Of a stretch of 35,665 bases of DNA, positions 8,253 to 16,920 are shown one piece after another. The notes beneath the pieces were generated by a model that made no database searches, was not told where the DNA came from, and saw only the letters and a program-made list of their open reading frames with translations. A program made the translations under genes and the position numbers. Source of the stretch: a bacterium (GTDB taxonomy: Bacteria; Bacillota; Bacilli; Lactobacillales; Streptococcaceae); the NCBI GenBank assembly GCA_905221215.1, contig CAJNCI010000014.1:1-35665 (forward strand), in the 5' to 3' direction. Each line of letters opens with the position of its first letter. The first letter of the stretch is position 1.

Positions 8253-9164
8253 TTAACGATATCTTTCTAGATCCTCGGCCCATTCATTATCTAAACTAAC
8301 GAGTAACTTCTCATTGCCAAACATCCTTGCCATCATTTTTGCTTCTTCATACTTTTGTTTCGCTGTATCATAATCGGTATGAATAAAATATTTCCACTCC
8401 ACCATCAAGACAATCGGTTGCTTTTGAAAATCTCGTGTTTTTTCAGAAATCCAATTCAGTTTTTCCACAGCTAACTTAAATAACTCTAAATCATTCAATA
8501 ATTCACAACTTCCTAGCCCTGCAAATAACACATCACGAACAAGAAATAAATCGTCCGTACCGCTATTTTCTACGTTATTACACACTTTTTGAAACATTAA
8601 TTGAAGTTTCTGCTGTTCGCTAATAGATAACTGTCCTTTTTTTATATTTTCTAAATAACTACACAAAAAATACAATCTAATTTTTAAAAGATCTGAAAAG
8701 GAAAATTCTCTTTGATTCCATAGTTCCTCAAAAGATTCATCTAAAAGCGCTATTCCATACTGTTCATTATCCGTCGCTCTCACTGCATCTATAGCTTGAA
8801 GACAATCCACTAGCACTTTCTCATCACGTGGCAAATCATCATAAAAATTCTCAAAAATCTCATCGAAATATTCTTCCTTTTGTTCCTGCAACTCCTTATC
8901 TCCATAGTCAGGATGATGTAAAAGAAAGTATTTTAATTCTTGGTAGCGTTTAGGCAATTCCTTATAATCTGGCACCAAGACGTAGGACGGAATTTCTAAT
9001 CTATCTGCAATATACTCTAGTGTTTTTATCGTCGGGCGAAATTCTCCTTTTTCTATCCGCACCAACTGACGGACTGATAATTCAGACTCATCCCCACAAA
9101 AAACTGGACGACTAAGTCCTTTTTCCTCTCTAAGGATTCGTACCTTCTCTCCTAATTCATTCAC
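8253..9164 (-). CDS. XRE/TPR transcriptional regulator, RRNPP-like (copy 1)
   Basis: A 303-residue protein with an N-terminal XRE helix-turn-helix (about 1-60; VRILREEKGLSRPVFCG and LVRIEKGEFRPTIKTLEYIA) followed by an all-helical, TPR-like C-terminal region that ends with the repeat-like NEKLLVSLDNEWAEDLERYR. This layout is that of RRNPP peptide-responsive regulators (PlcR/TprA/Rgg-like). I infer peptide sensing from fold only. The start is GTG at 9164 with AGAGG nine bases upstream. It is paralogous to the next gene: residues about 1-135 and 245-303 are nearly identical, about 136-244 are not. No clear signal-peptide gene is adjacent. The ABC transporter downstream is a possible target. Confidence 0.85.
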   Translation of the reverse strand: MNELGEKVRILREEKGLSRPVFCGDESELSVRQLVRIEKGEFRPTIKTLEYIADRLEIPSYVLVPDYKELPKRYQELKYFLLHHPDYGDKELQEQKEEYFDEIFENFYDDLPRDEKVLVDCLQAIDAVRATDNEQYGIALLDESFEELWNQREFSFSDLLKIRLYFLCSYLENIKKGQLSISEQQKLQLMFQKVCNNVENSGTDDLFLVRDVLFAGLGSCELLNDLELFKLAVEKLNWISEKTRDFQKQPIVLMVEWKYFIHTDYDTAKQKYEEAKMMARMFGNEKLLVSLDNEWAEDLERYR

Positions 9165-9223
9165 TTCTCTTTACCTCTAGGATCATTCCAAAAACTTTGA
9201 TAACCAAACAAACATATGCATTT

Positions 9224-9252
9224 ATTATAACATTTTATCAAAAAATGTACAA
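9224..9252 (-). promoter_or_regulatory. Promoter of regulator copy 1
   Basis: -35 TTGTAC (complement of 9247-9252), 17-base spacer, TATAAT (complement of 9224-9229). The -35 abuts the U tract of the preceding copy's terminator. Confidence 0.7.
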
Positions 9253-9287
9253 AAAGCGACATTTCTCCAATGACAGAAATGTCACTC
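9249..9287 (-). terminator. Terminator of the upstream regulator copy
   Basis: Same stem and loop as at 8203-8240, followed by five U on the minus strand. Confidence 0.88.
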
Positions 9288-9298
9288 CTATAAACTCT

Positions 9299-10210
9299 TT
9301 AACGATATCTTTCTAAGTCTTCGCTCCATTCATTATCTAAACTAACAATTAACTTCTCATTACCAAACATCCTCGCCATCATTTTTGCTTCTTCATACTT
9401 TTGTTTGGCTGTTTCATAATCCGTCTGAATATAATATTTCCACTCCACCATCAAGACAATCGGTTGTTTTTGAAAATCTCGTGTTTTTTGCCCTATTTTA
9501 TTTAAGGTCTCGACTGCCCTCTTAAAATAATGAAGCAACCCCATAATCTCTATACAAGTTAAAGAAGCTAACAAGGAGTCTCTAAGTAAGTCCAAACAAT
9601 CGAACTCTATCTTATCAACCTGAGAACTTAATTTGTCATGAAAATAAAGAATAGTTTCATGCTCAGACTTTTTTATCTCACCCTCGTTTAAACCATCCAT
9701 TAACTGACAAAGAAAATACAGTCTCAATTTCAACAAGTCCTCAGCTTTATATACATCTCTGGATAGTAAGTCTTGAAGACCGTCCTCAATCACACTGCTT
9801 CCATATAAGGAATTACTAGTCATTCTCACTGCATCTATAGCTTGAAGACAATCCACTAGCACTTTCTCATCACGTGGCAAATCATCATAAAAGCTCTCAA
9901 AAATCTCATCGAAATATTCTTCCTTTTGTTCCTGCAACTCTTTGTCTCCGTAGTCAGGATGACGAAGAAGAAAGTATTTTAATTCTTGGTAGCGTTTAGG
10001 CAATTCCTTATAATCTGGCATCAAGACGTAGGACGGAATTTCTAATCGTTCTGCAATATACTCTAGTGTTTTTATAGTCGGACGAAATTCTCCTTTTTCT
10101 ATCCGCACCAACTGACGGACTGATAATTCAGACTCATCCCCGCAAAAAACTGGACGACTAAGTCCTTTTTCTTCTCTTAAGCCTCTTACTTTTTCACCAA
10201 AACTGTTCAT
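9299..10210 (-). CDS. XRE/TPR transcriptional regulator, RRNPP-like (copy 2)
   Basis: Paralogue of the gene just downstream, the same 303 residues long. The XRE helix-turn-helix and the last 60 residues (KTRDFQKQPIVLMVEWKYYI onward) are almost unchanged. The middle (from RMTSNSLYGSSVIEDGLQDL to LLHYFKRAVETLNKI) differs at most positions without any length change. In RRNPP proteins that middle is the part that contacts the signal peptide, so the two copies may bind the same DNA but respond to different ligands; this is inference. ATG start at 10210 with AGGAG upstream; own promoter between the adhE terminator and the gene. Confidence 0.85.
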   Translation of the reverse strand: MNSFGEKVRGLREEKGLSRPVFCGDESELSVRQLVRIEKGEFRPTIKTLEYIAERLEIPSYVLMPDYKELPKRYQELKYFLLRHPDYGDKELQEQKEEYFDEIFESFYDDLPRDEKVLVDCLQAIDAVRMTSNSLYGSSVIEDGLQDLLSRDVYKAEDLLKLRLYFLCQLMDGLNEGEIKKSEHETILYFHDKLSSQVDKIEFDCLDLLRDSLLASLTCIEIMGLLHYFKRAVETLNKIGQKTRDFQKQPIVLMVEWKYYIQTDYETAKQKYEEAKMMARMFGNEKLIVSLDNEWSEDLERYR

Positions 10211-10252
10211 TCCTTCGGTTTTCTCCTATATTTTAAAAATATAATTTTTTAT

Positions 10253-10281
10253 ATTCTATCATAGTTTGGTGAAAACGACAA
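10253..10281 (-). promoter_or_regulatory. Promoter of regulator copy 2
   Basis: -35 TTGTCG (complement of 10276-10281), 17-base spacer, extended -10 TGATAGAAT (TAGAAT is the complement of 10253-10258). It starts inside the U tract of the adhE terminator. Confidence 0.6.
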
Positions 10282-10308
10282 AAAAAGAGACAGGAAATTC
10301 CTGCCTCT
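10281..10308 (-). terminator. adhE terminator
   Basis: GAGGCAGGA and TCCTGTCTC form a nine-pair stem (one G-U) with a short AAU-type loop, followed by six U on the minus strand. Confidence 0.87.
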
Positions 10309-10322
10309 AGGCTGATAAACAA

Positions 10323-12974
10323 TTATTTGCGGCGTCCTGGTCTTTCTTTGTAACCATAGTAAGAATCTTCGATGATTTCTTGCATATGGTCAACCATTGG
10401 AAGACGTGGGTTAGCTGGTGAACATTGATCTTCATAAGCAAGGAAGGCCAACTCACGAGAATGTTCTTTCCATTCTTTTTCATCGATTCCTTGTGCTTTG
10501 AAGTTCATTTGGATACCTACGCGCTCACCAAGTTCGTAGACAGCTTTTGCGTAAGATTCCACACCTTCTTCTGGAGTAGAAGCTGGAAGTCCAAGCATGC
10601 GTGCGATATCTTGGTATTTTTCATCTGCACGGTAGTAGTTGTACTTAGGCCATGTTGCTGTCTTAGCTGGACGTGTTCCGTTGTAGCGGATAACGTATGG
10701 AAGCAAGATAGCATTTGTACGACCGTGGATTGTGTGGAATTGCGCACCAATCTTATGGGCCATTGAGTGAGAAATACCTAGGAAGGCATTGGCAAAGGCC
10801 ATACCAGCGATTGTTGAAGCATTGTGCATTTTCTCACGTGAATGGAAGTCTGCATTCTTAACTGAGCTTTCAAGGTTTTCGAATACAAGTTTGATAGCTT
10901 GAAGCGCAAGACCGTCAGTGTAGTCGCTAGCCATTTGTGATACGTAAGCTTCAGTTGCGTGAGTCAATACGTCCATACCAGTATCAGCAGCAACAAATCC
11001 AGGAACTGTTAATACCAAAGCAGGGTCTACGATTGCCACAGTTGGTGTCAATGAGTAGTCAGCGATTGGGTATTTACGGTTGTTTGCTTTATCAGAGATA
11101 ACGGCAAATGGTGTTACTTCAGATCCTGTACCAGATGTAGTTGGGATCGCGATGAATTTAGTCTTCTTACCAAGCAATGGGAATTTGAAGGCACGTTTAC
11201 GGATATCCATGAATTTTTGAACAAGGTCACGGAAGTCCACTTCTGGTTGTTCATAGAAGAGCCACATTACTTTAGCGGCATCCATTGGAGATCCACCACC
11301 AAGAGCGATGATTGTATCTGGTTTGAAGGCGCGCATGATTTCAGTACCACGATTTACAGTTGTGATATCTGGATCTGGTTCTACATCAGCAAAGATTTGG
11401 TAAACAACCTTATTGCGACGAAGGTCAAGTTGTTCGATGATACGATCAAGGAAACCAAGCTCTACCATGGCATGGTCAGTAACGATCATGACACGTTCAA
11501 CGTCACGACATTTTTGAAGGTATTGAATTGAATCACGTTCAAAGTATGTTTTTGAAGGAAGTTTCATCCATTGCATGTTATTTCTCCGTCTTCCGACTTT
11601 TTTGATATTCAAGAGGTTAATGGCACTAACGTTATCCCCAACTGAGTTACGTCCGTAAGAACCACATCCGAGTGTCAATGATGGCAAGAAGGCATTGTAA
11701 ACGTCCCCGATACCACCGAAAGTAGAAGGTGAGTTACAGATAACACGAATAGCTTTAACAGCTTTACCAAATTCTTTAGTCAATTCTTCATCAGCTGTGT
11801 GGATGGCTGCTGAGTGTCCAAGACCGTTAAATTCAACCATTTGACGAGCCTTAGTAATACCATCTTCACGGCTTTCAGATTTCAAAACTGCAATAACTGG
11901 TGACAATTTTTCACGAGTCAATGGCTCATTTTCACCAACTTCTTTACATTCTGCTGCAAGAATGTTTGTTCCTTCTGGTACTGTAAATCCTGCTTGTTCT
12001 GCAATCCAAGTTGCTGGTTTACCAACGATGTCAGCGTTCAATTTCGCACCAGCACAGTTTTTACTGTTTGCTTTCACGCCAAAGCAGAATTCTTCAAGAA
12101 GTGCTTTTTCTTTTTTGTTTACAAAGTAAGTGTGATAAGATTTGAACTCTGCTACAAATTCATCGTAAATTTCTTTATCAATGATAACCGCTTGTTCAGA
12201 TGCACAGACCATACCGTTATCAAATGATTTAGACATAACGATATCGTGTGCTGCTTGACGGATGTTTGCTGATTTTTCAACATAAGCTGGAACGTTTCCG
12301 GCACCTACCCCAAGAGCTGGTTTACCACATGAGTAAGCCGCTTTAACCATGGCATTACCACCTGTTGCAAGGATTGTCGCAACACCTTCATGGTTCATAA
12401 GGGCACTAGTTGCTTCCATAGATGGTTCAGTAATCCATTGCACACAGTTTTCAGGAGCACCAGCTGCGATAGCTGCATCACGAACGATACGAGCTGCATG
12501 AGCAGATGATTCTTGTGCTGATGGATGGAAGGCAAAGACGATTGGGTTACGTGTCTTCAATGAAATCAATGATTTGAAGATTGCTGTTGATGTTGGGTTT
12601 GTTGTAGGAGTAATACCACAGACAACACCAACCGGTTCAGCGATGAGAGTCAAACCTGTTACATCGTCTTCTTCGATAACACCAACTGTCTTAGTGTGGC
12701 GCATGTTGTTTACCACGTGTTCACAAGCAAACAAGTTCTTAGTTGCTTTATCTTCAAATACACCACGTCCTGTTTCTTCAAAGGCGTGTAAAGCCAATTC
12801 TCCGTGGGCATCCAAAGCTGCCACTGATGCTTTAGCTACGATGTAGTCAACTTGCTCTTGATCCAATTTACGCATTTCTTCAAGGGCAACGAGAGCTTTT
12901 TGCACCAACCCATCGACATGCTTTTCAGCAGCGAGTTTCTTTTCCTCTGGTGTCATAGTTTTTTTATCAGCCAT
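10323..12974 (-). CDS. adhE: Bifunctional acetaldehyde-CoA / alcohol dehydrogenase AdhE
   Basis: Reduces acetyl-CoA to acetaldehyde and then to ethanol, regenerating two NAD+ in mixed-acid fermentation; forms cytosolic spirosomes. The 883-residue protein has an N-terminal aldehyde dehydrogenase domain (about 1-440; GVGAGNVPAYV and catalytic C257 in NGMVCASEQ) and a C-terminal iron-dependent alcohol dehydrogenase domain (about 450-870; LGGGSPMDAAKVMW, and iron-site histidines in GISHSMAHKIGAQFHTIHGR). Start is ATG 12974, five bases after GGAGG; an in-frame upstream ATG at 12995 would add seven residues. The upstream region carries Rex-type operators, which fits NADH-dependent control. Confidence 0.97.
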   Translation of the reverse strand: MADKKTMTPEEKKLAAEKHVDGLVQKALVALEEMRKLDQEQVDYIVAKASVAALDAHGELALHAFEETGRGVFEDKATKNLFACEHVVNNMRHTKTVGVIEEDDVTGLTLIAEPVGVVCGITPTTNPTSTAIFKSLISLKTRNPIVFAFHPSAQESSAHAARIVRDAAIAAGAPENCVQWITEPSMEATSALMNHEGVATILATGGNAMVKAAYSCGKPALGVGAGNVPAYVEKSANIRQAAHDIVMSKSFDNGMVCASEQAVIIDKEIYDEFVAEFKSYHTYFVNKKEKALLEEFCFGVKANSKNCAGAKLNADIVGKPATWIAEQAGFTVPEGTNILAAECKEVGENEPLTREKLSPVIAVLKSESREDGITKARQMVEFNGLGHSAAIHTADEELTKEFGKAVKAIRVICNSPSTFGGIGDVYNAFLPSLTLGCGSYGRNSVGDNVSAINLLNIKKVGRRRNNMQWMKLPSKTYFERDSIQYLQKCRDVERVMIVTDHAMVELGFLDRIIEQLDLRRNKVVYQIFADVEPDPDITTVNRGTEIMRAFKPDTIIALGGGSPMDAAKVMWLFYEQPEVDFRDLVQKFMDIRKRAFKFPLLGKKTKFIAIPTTSGTGSEVTPFAVISDKANNRKYPIADYSLTPTVAIVDPALVLTVPGFVAADTGMDVLTHATEAYVSQMASDYTDGLALQAIKLVFENLESSVKNADFHSREKMHNASTIAGMAFANAFLGISHSMAHKIGAQFHTIHGRTNAILLPYVIRYNGTRPAKTATWPKYNYYRADEKYQDIARMLGLPASTPEEGVESYAKAVYELGERVGIQMNFKAQGIDEKEWKEHSRELAFLAYEDQCSPANPRLPMVDHMQEIIEDSYYGYKERPGRRK

Positions 12975-13008
12975 ATTTTCCTCCATAGCTTTCAAGGATT
13001 AATATCCT

Positions 13009-13059
13009 TTGTTAATTTTTTCACAAGTTTATTATAACGTATTATTTCAAGTTTGTAAA
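13009..13059 (-). promoter_or_regulatory. adhE promoter with overlapping Rex operator
   Basis: -35 TTTACA (complement of 13054-13059), 17-base spacer, TATAAT (complement of 13031-13036). Immediately downstream, 13009-13026 reads TTGTTAATTTTTTCACAA, one mismatch from the Rex consensus TTGTGAA-N4-TTCACAA, and it covers the expected +1. Rex represses fermentative dehydrogenase genes and is released by NADH. Confidence 0.8.
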
Positions 13060-13063
13060 CAGT

Positions 13064-13184
13064 TTCATAAACATTTCACAAAGAATTTTTAGTCCCTTGT
13101 GAAAATTTTCTCATTTTCTTTTCTTATCAGGTTTTTTCTTCAAAGTTTGTGAAACTTATTTCAAATATTTTTTATTTCACAAAC
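13064..13184. promoter_or_regulatory. Additional Rex-like half-sites upstream of adhE
   Basis: 13064-13081 (TTCATAAACATTTCACAA) and 13097-13114 (TTGTGAAAATTTTCTCAT) each have one perfect Rex half-site and one partial. Further upstream, GTTTGTGAAA (13145-13154) and TTTCACAAAC (13175-13184) are perfect inverted repeats 20 bases apart. Together with the operator at the promoter this is an unusually dense array. The 300-base gap between adhE and the MORN gene holds this array, a cre-like palindrome and a terminator. Confidence 0.55.
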
Positions 13185-13222
13185 TTATTTGGAAGAGGGA
13201 CTTGGAAAGAAAGGGGATTTAC

Positions 13223-13238
13223 AGGTAAGCGCTTACTT
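13223..13238. promoter_or_regulatory. cre-like palindrome upstream of adhE
   Basis: A perfect 12-bp palindrome GTAAGCGCTTAC (13225-13236) carries the AAGCGCTT core of CcpA (cre) sites but lacks the outer TG/CA pair. It lies about 170 bases upstream of the adhE -35. Confidence 0.45.
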
Positions 13239-13254
13239 TTAGGTTCTAACAATA

Positions 13255-13285
13255 CCTCCTTTGATAAGGAGGCTTTATTTTTGTT
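13255..13285 (+). terminator. Terminator-like hairpin between the MORN gene and adhE
   Basis: CCTCCT (13255-13260) and AGGAGG (13267-13272) with a six-base loop. The U-rich tail is best on the plus strand (CTTTATTTTTG); on the minus strand, where the MORN gene ends, the tail is weaker. No plus-strand gene is evident upstream. Confidence 0.5.
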
Positions 13286-13691
13286 GAAAAACGCCTTGTT
13301 TAAAAGTCCCTTCATAAACGACTTCTTGTTCTGTTGTTAGTTTTCCTTTTCCTTCAGCTTGACCATTTACAAAATCACCTTCGTAGGTCCAGCCTTCTTT
13401 GGATTGAAAGGTACCTTTTCCGTTGAAGGCTCCATTGCTGAAACCACCTGTATATTGGTCTCCATTTTGGAAGGTAATGGTTCCTTGACCATTCATTTTA
13501 CCTCGGACAAGACTGCCGTCGTAAACAATCGTTCCATTATCCAGTTTTAAGACACCTTTTCCGGGAATATTTAGAAAAAAGACGAGTACAGCACAGAAAA
13601 CAATGGTAACTACTGCCAAAATCTCTAAACGTGGACGAGTCAGATAGACACGATACTTTTCGTAAAAATTCTTAAAATTTTCCACCTTCAC
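13275..13691 (-). CDS. Membrane-anchored MORN-repeat protein
   Basis: A 138-residue protein with a short cytoplasmic N-terminus, one membrane helix (about 24-41, ILAVVTIVFCAVLVFFLNI) and four to five MORN-type repeats (G..Y.G.F..G...G.GT pattern; for example YTGGFSNGAFNGKGTF and YEGDFVNGQAEGKGKL). MORN repeats form beta-hairpin ladders and often mediate protein or lipid binding; the specific role is unknown. The predicted topology puts the repeats outside. The start overlaps the end of the phosphatase gene by 20 bases, so they are co-expressed. Confidence 0.85.
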   Translation of the reverse strand: MKVENFKNFYEKYRVYLTRPRLEILAVVTIVFCAVLVFFLNIPGKGVLKLDNGTIVYDGSLVRGKMNGQGTITFQNGDQYTGGFSNGAFNGKGTFQSKEGWTYEGDFVNGQAEGKGKLTTEQEVVYEGTFKQGVFQQK

Positions 13692-14115
13692 TCTCCTTTT
13701 CTAAACGTTCTAACCAAGCTTGACAACCCTCTTGAACACGCCGATAAGTTTCCTCAAAATCTCCTGTATACCAAGGATCTGGTACACTTTCAGATGCAAA
13801 TGAGTAAATCTTATCTTGACAATCTACTGGACACATTTGACGTAAGTCAGAAACATTTGAAGCGTCCATTCCGACAATATAATCAAAGTCTTCAAAATCT
13901 TCTTTAGTAATCTGAAGAGATGTCTTGCTCTTGTCATAAGGAATCTCATACTGTTGAAAAATTCCCTGAGTGCCCTTATGAATCGGATTGCCATGTTCCC
14001 AAGAGGAAGTCGCTCGACTTTGGATTTCGTAACTATCTGTCATTGATTTCATAACAAACTCGGCCATAGGACTACGGCAAATATTTCCCAAACAGACAAA
14101 GACTAGTTTTTTCAT
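13672..14115 (-). CDS. Low-molecular-weight protein tyrosine phosphatase
   Basis: A 147-residue LMW-PTP. The catalytic P-loop C(X)5RS is at C8-S15 (CLGNICRS) and the general-acid aspartate is D113 in VPDPWY. Such enzymes dephosphorylate tyrosines on bacterial proteins; the substrate here is unknown. It is not the capsule phosphatase CpsB, which is a PHP-type enzyme. AAAGGAAATGGG precedes the ATG. Downstream overlap with the membrane MORN gene suggests a functional pair. Confidence 0.92.
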   Translation of the reverse strand: MKKLVFVCLGNICRSPMAEFVMKSMTDSYEIQSRATSSWEHGNPIHKGTQGIFQQYEIPYDKSKTSLQITKEDFEDFDYIVGMDASNVSDLRQMCPVDCQDKIYSFASESVPDPWYTGDFEETYRRVQEGCQAWLERLEKESEGGKF

Positions 14116-14134
14116 CCCATTTCCTTTCTTTTAT

Positions 14135-14160
14135 AGAAAAACGGGAGTTCGTGATCCCGT
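14135..14160 (-). terminator. yajC terminator
   Basis: ACGGGA (14141-14146) and TCCCGT (14155-14160) form the stem, followed on the minus strand by a U-rich run. Confidence 0.8.
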
Positions 14161-14161
14161 C

Positions 14162-14470
14162 TTATTTTTCAATTGCACCTTCTAGTGAAGCTGTTTCTTT
14201 AAGTGGTAATACGGTCTTGATAGCAGCTAGTTCAAAAGTCAAGTAAACTCCATCTACATCCAGAACAATCGTTCTCTTCTCAGTATCTACTTCATCAACT
14301 GTTCCGTAAAGTCCACCTATTGTAATCACTTCATAGCCTTTTTGTAGTTTATTTAAGCTTTCCATACGTTTTTGTGCTTGTTTCTTTTGAGAGCGTTGCA
14401 TAAAGAACATCAAGCCCAACATCGCTACAAGCATAATCACAAATGTTAAATTTGGACTAATATTTTCCAT
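14162..14470 (-). CDS. yajC: Preprotein translocase accessory subunit YajC
   Basis: A 102-residue protein with one N-terminal membrane helix (about 8-24, TFVIMLVAMLGLMFFM) followed by the YajC signature QRSQKKQAQKRMESLNKLQKG and YEVITIGGLYGTVDEVD. YajC associates with the Sec translocon (SecDF and YidC elsewhere); streptococci lack SecDF, so its role here is unclear. GGAGA precedes the ATG. Confidence 0.93.
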   Translation of the reverse strand: MENISPNLTFVIMLVAMLGLMFFMQRSQKKQAQKRMESLNKLQKGYEVITIGGLYGTVDEVDTEKRTIVLDVDGVYLTFELAAIKTVLPLKETASLEGAIEK

Positions 14471-14554
14471 AGTATTTTCTCCTTTGTATTTTACATAGGA
14501 CTACTATATCAAATTTCAGCTACTTTTACAAGATTGTACCTTGCTTTTCTAGTA

Positions 14555-14585
14555 AGAAAAAACCAGAGCTTGCGCTCTGATTTTT
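14555..14585. terminator. tkt terminator (bidirectional shape)
   Basis: Inverted repeat CAGAGC / GCTCTG with A and T runs on both flanks. On the minus strand it follows the tkt stop at 14590 with a U run. Confidence 0.87.
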
Positions 14586-14589
14586 AGAA

Positions 14590-16566
14590 TTATTTCAAGT
14601 CTTGAACGACTTTTACAAGATTTTCTACAGTAAAGCCATATTCTGCCAATACTTTTGGTGCTGGGGCAGAGGCTCCGAAGGTATCAATACCTAGAACGGC
14701 ACCATCAAGACCAACATATTTGTACCAGTTTTGAGTTGCACCCATTTCGACTGCAACACGACGGCGGACTGCATTTGGAAGAATTTCTTCCTTGTATGCT
14801 GCATCTTGTTTATCAAAGACATCTGTAGATGGCATGCTGACTACGCGGATTTTTTCACCTTGACTAGCCAATTCTTTGGCAGCTGAGACAGCAAGATTAA
14901 CCTCTGAACCTGTCGCAATCAAGATCGTATCAAAGTCTGCTGCATTTTCATAGACTACATAGGCACCTTTTGCAACCTTGTTAAAATCTGTTCCCTCTTC
15001 AACAGTCAAGTTTTGACGTGTCAAGACAAGGGCAGTTGGTGTTTTCTCACTTGTCACTGCAAGGTACCAAGCTGCTTGAGTTTCACGCGCATCTGCTGGG
15101 CGGAAAACATTTAGATTTGGCATAGCACGAAGACCTGCTAGGTGTTCAACTGGTTCGTGAGTTGGACCATCTTCCCCAACTGCGATTGAATCGTGAGTGA
15201 AAACATAAGTCACAGGAAGTCCTTGCAAGGCTGACAAACGAACAGCAGCCTTCACATAGTCAGAGAAGACAAAGAAAGTTCCACCGTATACACGAAGTCC
15301 ACCGTGAAGAGCCATCCCGTTCAAGATAGTCCCCATTGCAAATTCACGAACACCAAACTGAATGTTACGGTTCAAGCGATTGGCATCGTCTTGAAGTCCG
15401 TCAGTCTTGATATAAGTCATGTTTGAGTGAGCTAGGTCAGCTGATCCACCCAAGAAAGTTGGTAACTTAGCTGCCACAACATTCAAGGCATCTTGGCTTG
15501 AATTACGAGTTGCTTGAGAGAAGCCATTTTCTAAGGCTGGGAAGTCTGCTGGGGTCACTTCAACTGGATCACGTCCATCAATAATGGCTTCTACTTCTGC
15601 AGCCAATTCTGGATGAGCTTCTTTATAGTCAGCAACTAATTTTGTCCAAGCTTGATAAGCTGATGCGCCACGGTCTGCAACATTTTCTTTGAAATCAGCA
15701 TAAACTTGTTCTGGGATTTCAAACGGTTCATAACCCCAACCGAGAGCTTGACGAGTAGCTGCAGTTTCATCTGCTCCAAGAGGGGCACCGTGTACAGCAT
15801 TGGTTCCTTGTTTGTTTGGAGAACCGTATCCAATAACAGTCTTCACTTCAATCAAAGATGGTTTACCTGAAGCTTTAGCTGTTTCGATAGCAGCATGGAT
15901 AGCTTCTAAGTCTGTTCCATCTTCAACCAAGGCTGTGTGCCAACCGTAAGCATTGTAACGGTCACGAACACTTTCTGTAAAGGAATCCTTTGTCTCACCA
16001 TCCAAGTTGATGTCATTTGAATCATAAAGAACAACCAATTTGTCCAGTTTTTGCAAACCTGCGTATGAAGCCGCCTCGCTTGAGACACCTTCCATCAAAT
16101 CTCCGTCTCCACAGATAACATAAGTATAGTGGTCAAAGATATTGTAGCCTTCGCGGTTATATTTGGCTGCCAAGAAACGTTCTGCTTGAGCAAAACCAGT
16201 GGCAGTTGAGATTCCTTGTCCTAGAGGACCTGTCGTAGCATCAATCCCTGCTGTATGACCAAATTCTGGGTGACCAGGTGTTTTTGAACCCCATTGACGG
16301 AAGCTCTTAATTTCATCCATGCTGACATCTTCAAAGCCAGAGAGGTGAAGAAGGGCATACAGGAGCATTGAACCATGTCCTGCTGAAAGAATAAAGCGGT
16401 CGCGATTAATCCAGTTTGGTTGGGCTGGATTGATACGAAGTTGTTTTGTAAAGAGGCTGTAAGCCATCGGAGCTGCTCCCATAACCACACCTGGGTGACC
16501 TGAGTTGGCTTTGTTGATGGCGTCAATACCTAGGAAACGAATTGCATTAACAGATAGATTTGACAT
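14590..16566 (-). CDS. tkt: Transketolase
   Basis: Thiamine-diphosphate enzyme moving two-carbon units between xylulose 5-phosphate and aldose phosphates in the pentose phosphate pathway. The 658-residue protein shows the catalytic His24 in [10 protein letters not shown], the ThDP/Mg motif GDGDLMEG (153-160), and a pyrimidine-binding domain with [20 protein letters not shown]. It was called recP in pneumococcus. AGAAAGGAAA precedes the ATG. Upstream is the ulaG stub; in pneumococcus the ascorbate operon is upstream. The product of the neighbouring island (D-xylulose 5-phosphate) is a substrate of this enzyme. Confidence 0.96.
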   Translation of the reverse strand: MSNLSVNAIRFLGIDAINKANSGHPGVVMGAAPMAYSLFTKQLRINPAQPNWINRDRFILSAGHGSMLLYALLHLSGFEDVSMDEIKSFRQWGSKTPGHPEFGHTAGIDATTGPLGQGISTATGFAQAERFLAAKYNREGYNIFDHYTYVICGDGDLMEGVSSEAASYAGLQKLDKLVVLYDSNDINLDGETKDSFTESVRDRYNAYGWHTALVEDGTDLEAIHAAIETAKASGKPSLIEVKTVIGYGSPNKQGTNAVHGAPLGADETAATRQALGWGYEPFEIPEQVYADFKENVADRGASAYQAWTKLVADYKEAHPELAAEVEAIIDGRDPVEVTPADFPALENGFSQATRNSSQDALNVVAAKLPTFLGGSADLAHSNMTYIKTDGLQDDANRLNRNIQFGVREFAMGTILNGMALHGGLRVYGGTFFVFSDYVKAAVRLSALQGLPVTYVFTHDSIAVGEDGPTHEPVEHLAGLRAMPNLNVFRPADARETQAAWYLAVTSEKTPTALVLTRQNLTVEEGTDFNKVAKGAYVVYENAADFDTILIATGSEVNLAVSAAKELASQGEKIRVVSMPSTDVFDKQDAAYKEEILPNAVRRRVAVEMGATQNWYKYVGLDGAVLGIDTFGASAPAPKVLAEYGFTVENLVKVVQDLK

Positions 16567-16618
16567 AGAATTTCCTTTCTATTTGAGGTGATTATTGGAT
16601 CACACATTCTATTTTACT

Positions 16619-16658
16619 ATTATATGAAAATTATCCGTATCATGCAACATACGGATAA
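16619..16658 (-). promoter_or_regulatory. tkt promoter embedded in a perfect inverted repeat
   Basis: -35 TTGCAT (complement of 16642-16647), 17-base spacer, TATAAT (complement of 16619-16624). A perfect 10-bp inverted repeat TTATCCGTAT / ATACGGATAA (16631-16640 and 16649-16658; eight-base loop) is centred on the -35. It could be an operator, or the old terminator of ulaG, which ends at 16680. Confidence 0.75.
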
Positions 16659-16679
16659 CATCCAAAGAATATTTTTATA

Positions 16680-16919
16680 TTAGAGCAAGTATTTAAATTG
16701 AATATTAGAGTCTTGTTCAAAACAATCATCAAAGCCACGTGGGTGGTGGTACTTAATTCTGTCCTTATCTTGCGGATAAGTGTACTTGCCACCAACTTCC
16801 CAGATAAATGGGTGGAATTGATATTGTAAGCATTCCTTACGCATTTTCCAAAGGGCAAGGATTTCGTCGGTTGAAGCCATAAAGTTAGACCAAATATCGT
16901 AGTGAACTGGTAAAATCAA
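16680..16919 (-). pseudogene. ulaG: 3' stub of L-ascorbate-6-phosphate lactonase (ulaG)
   Basis: The remaining 79 codons match the C-terminus of UlaG, the metallo-beta-lactamase-fold lactonase of ascorbate catabolism (PVHYDIWSNFMASTDEILAL, then HPRGFDDCF near the end). The full protein is about 355-363 residues, so more than three quarters is missing, including the metal-binding HxHxDH region. The frame opens only a few codons before, just after an upstream TGA, and the only start candidate is a TTG with no convincing ribosome site. The stub abuts the stop of the PRD regulator, marking a deletion or replacement breakpoint near 16919. Confidence 0.9.
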
Positions 16920-16920
16920 G

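Larger units (their letters stand above)
8206..10210. repeat. Tandem duplication of regulator plus terminator (period 1046 bases)
   Basis: The block 8206-9164 and the block 9252-10210 are shifted by exactly 1046 bases: both genes are 912 bases, both stops are followed by the same terminator, and roughly the first 65 bases of each block are identical. The DNA-binding and C-terminal ends of the genes are nearly identical while the middle has diverged. Confidence 0.9.
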
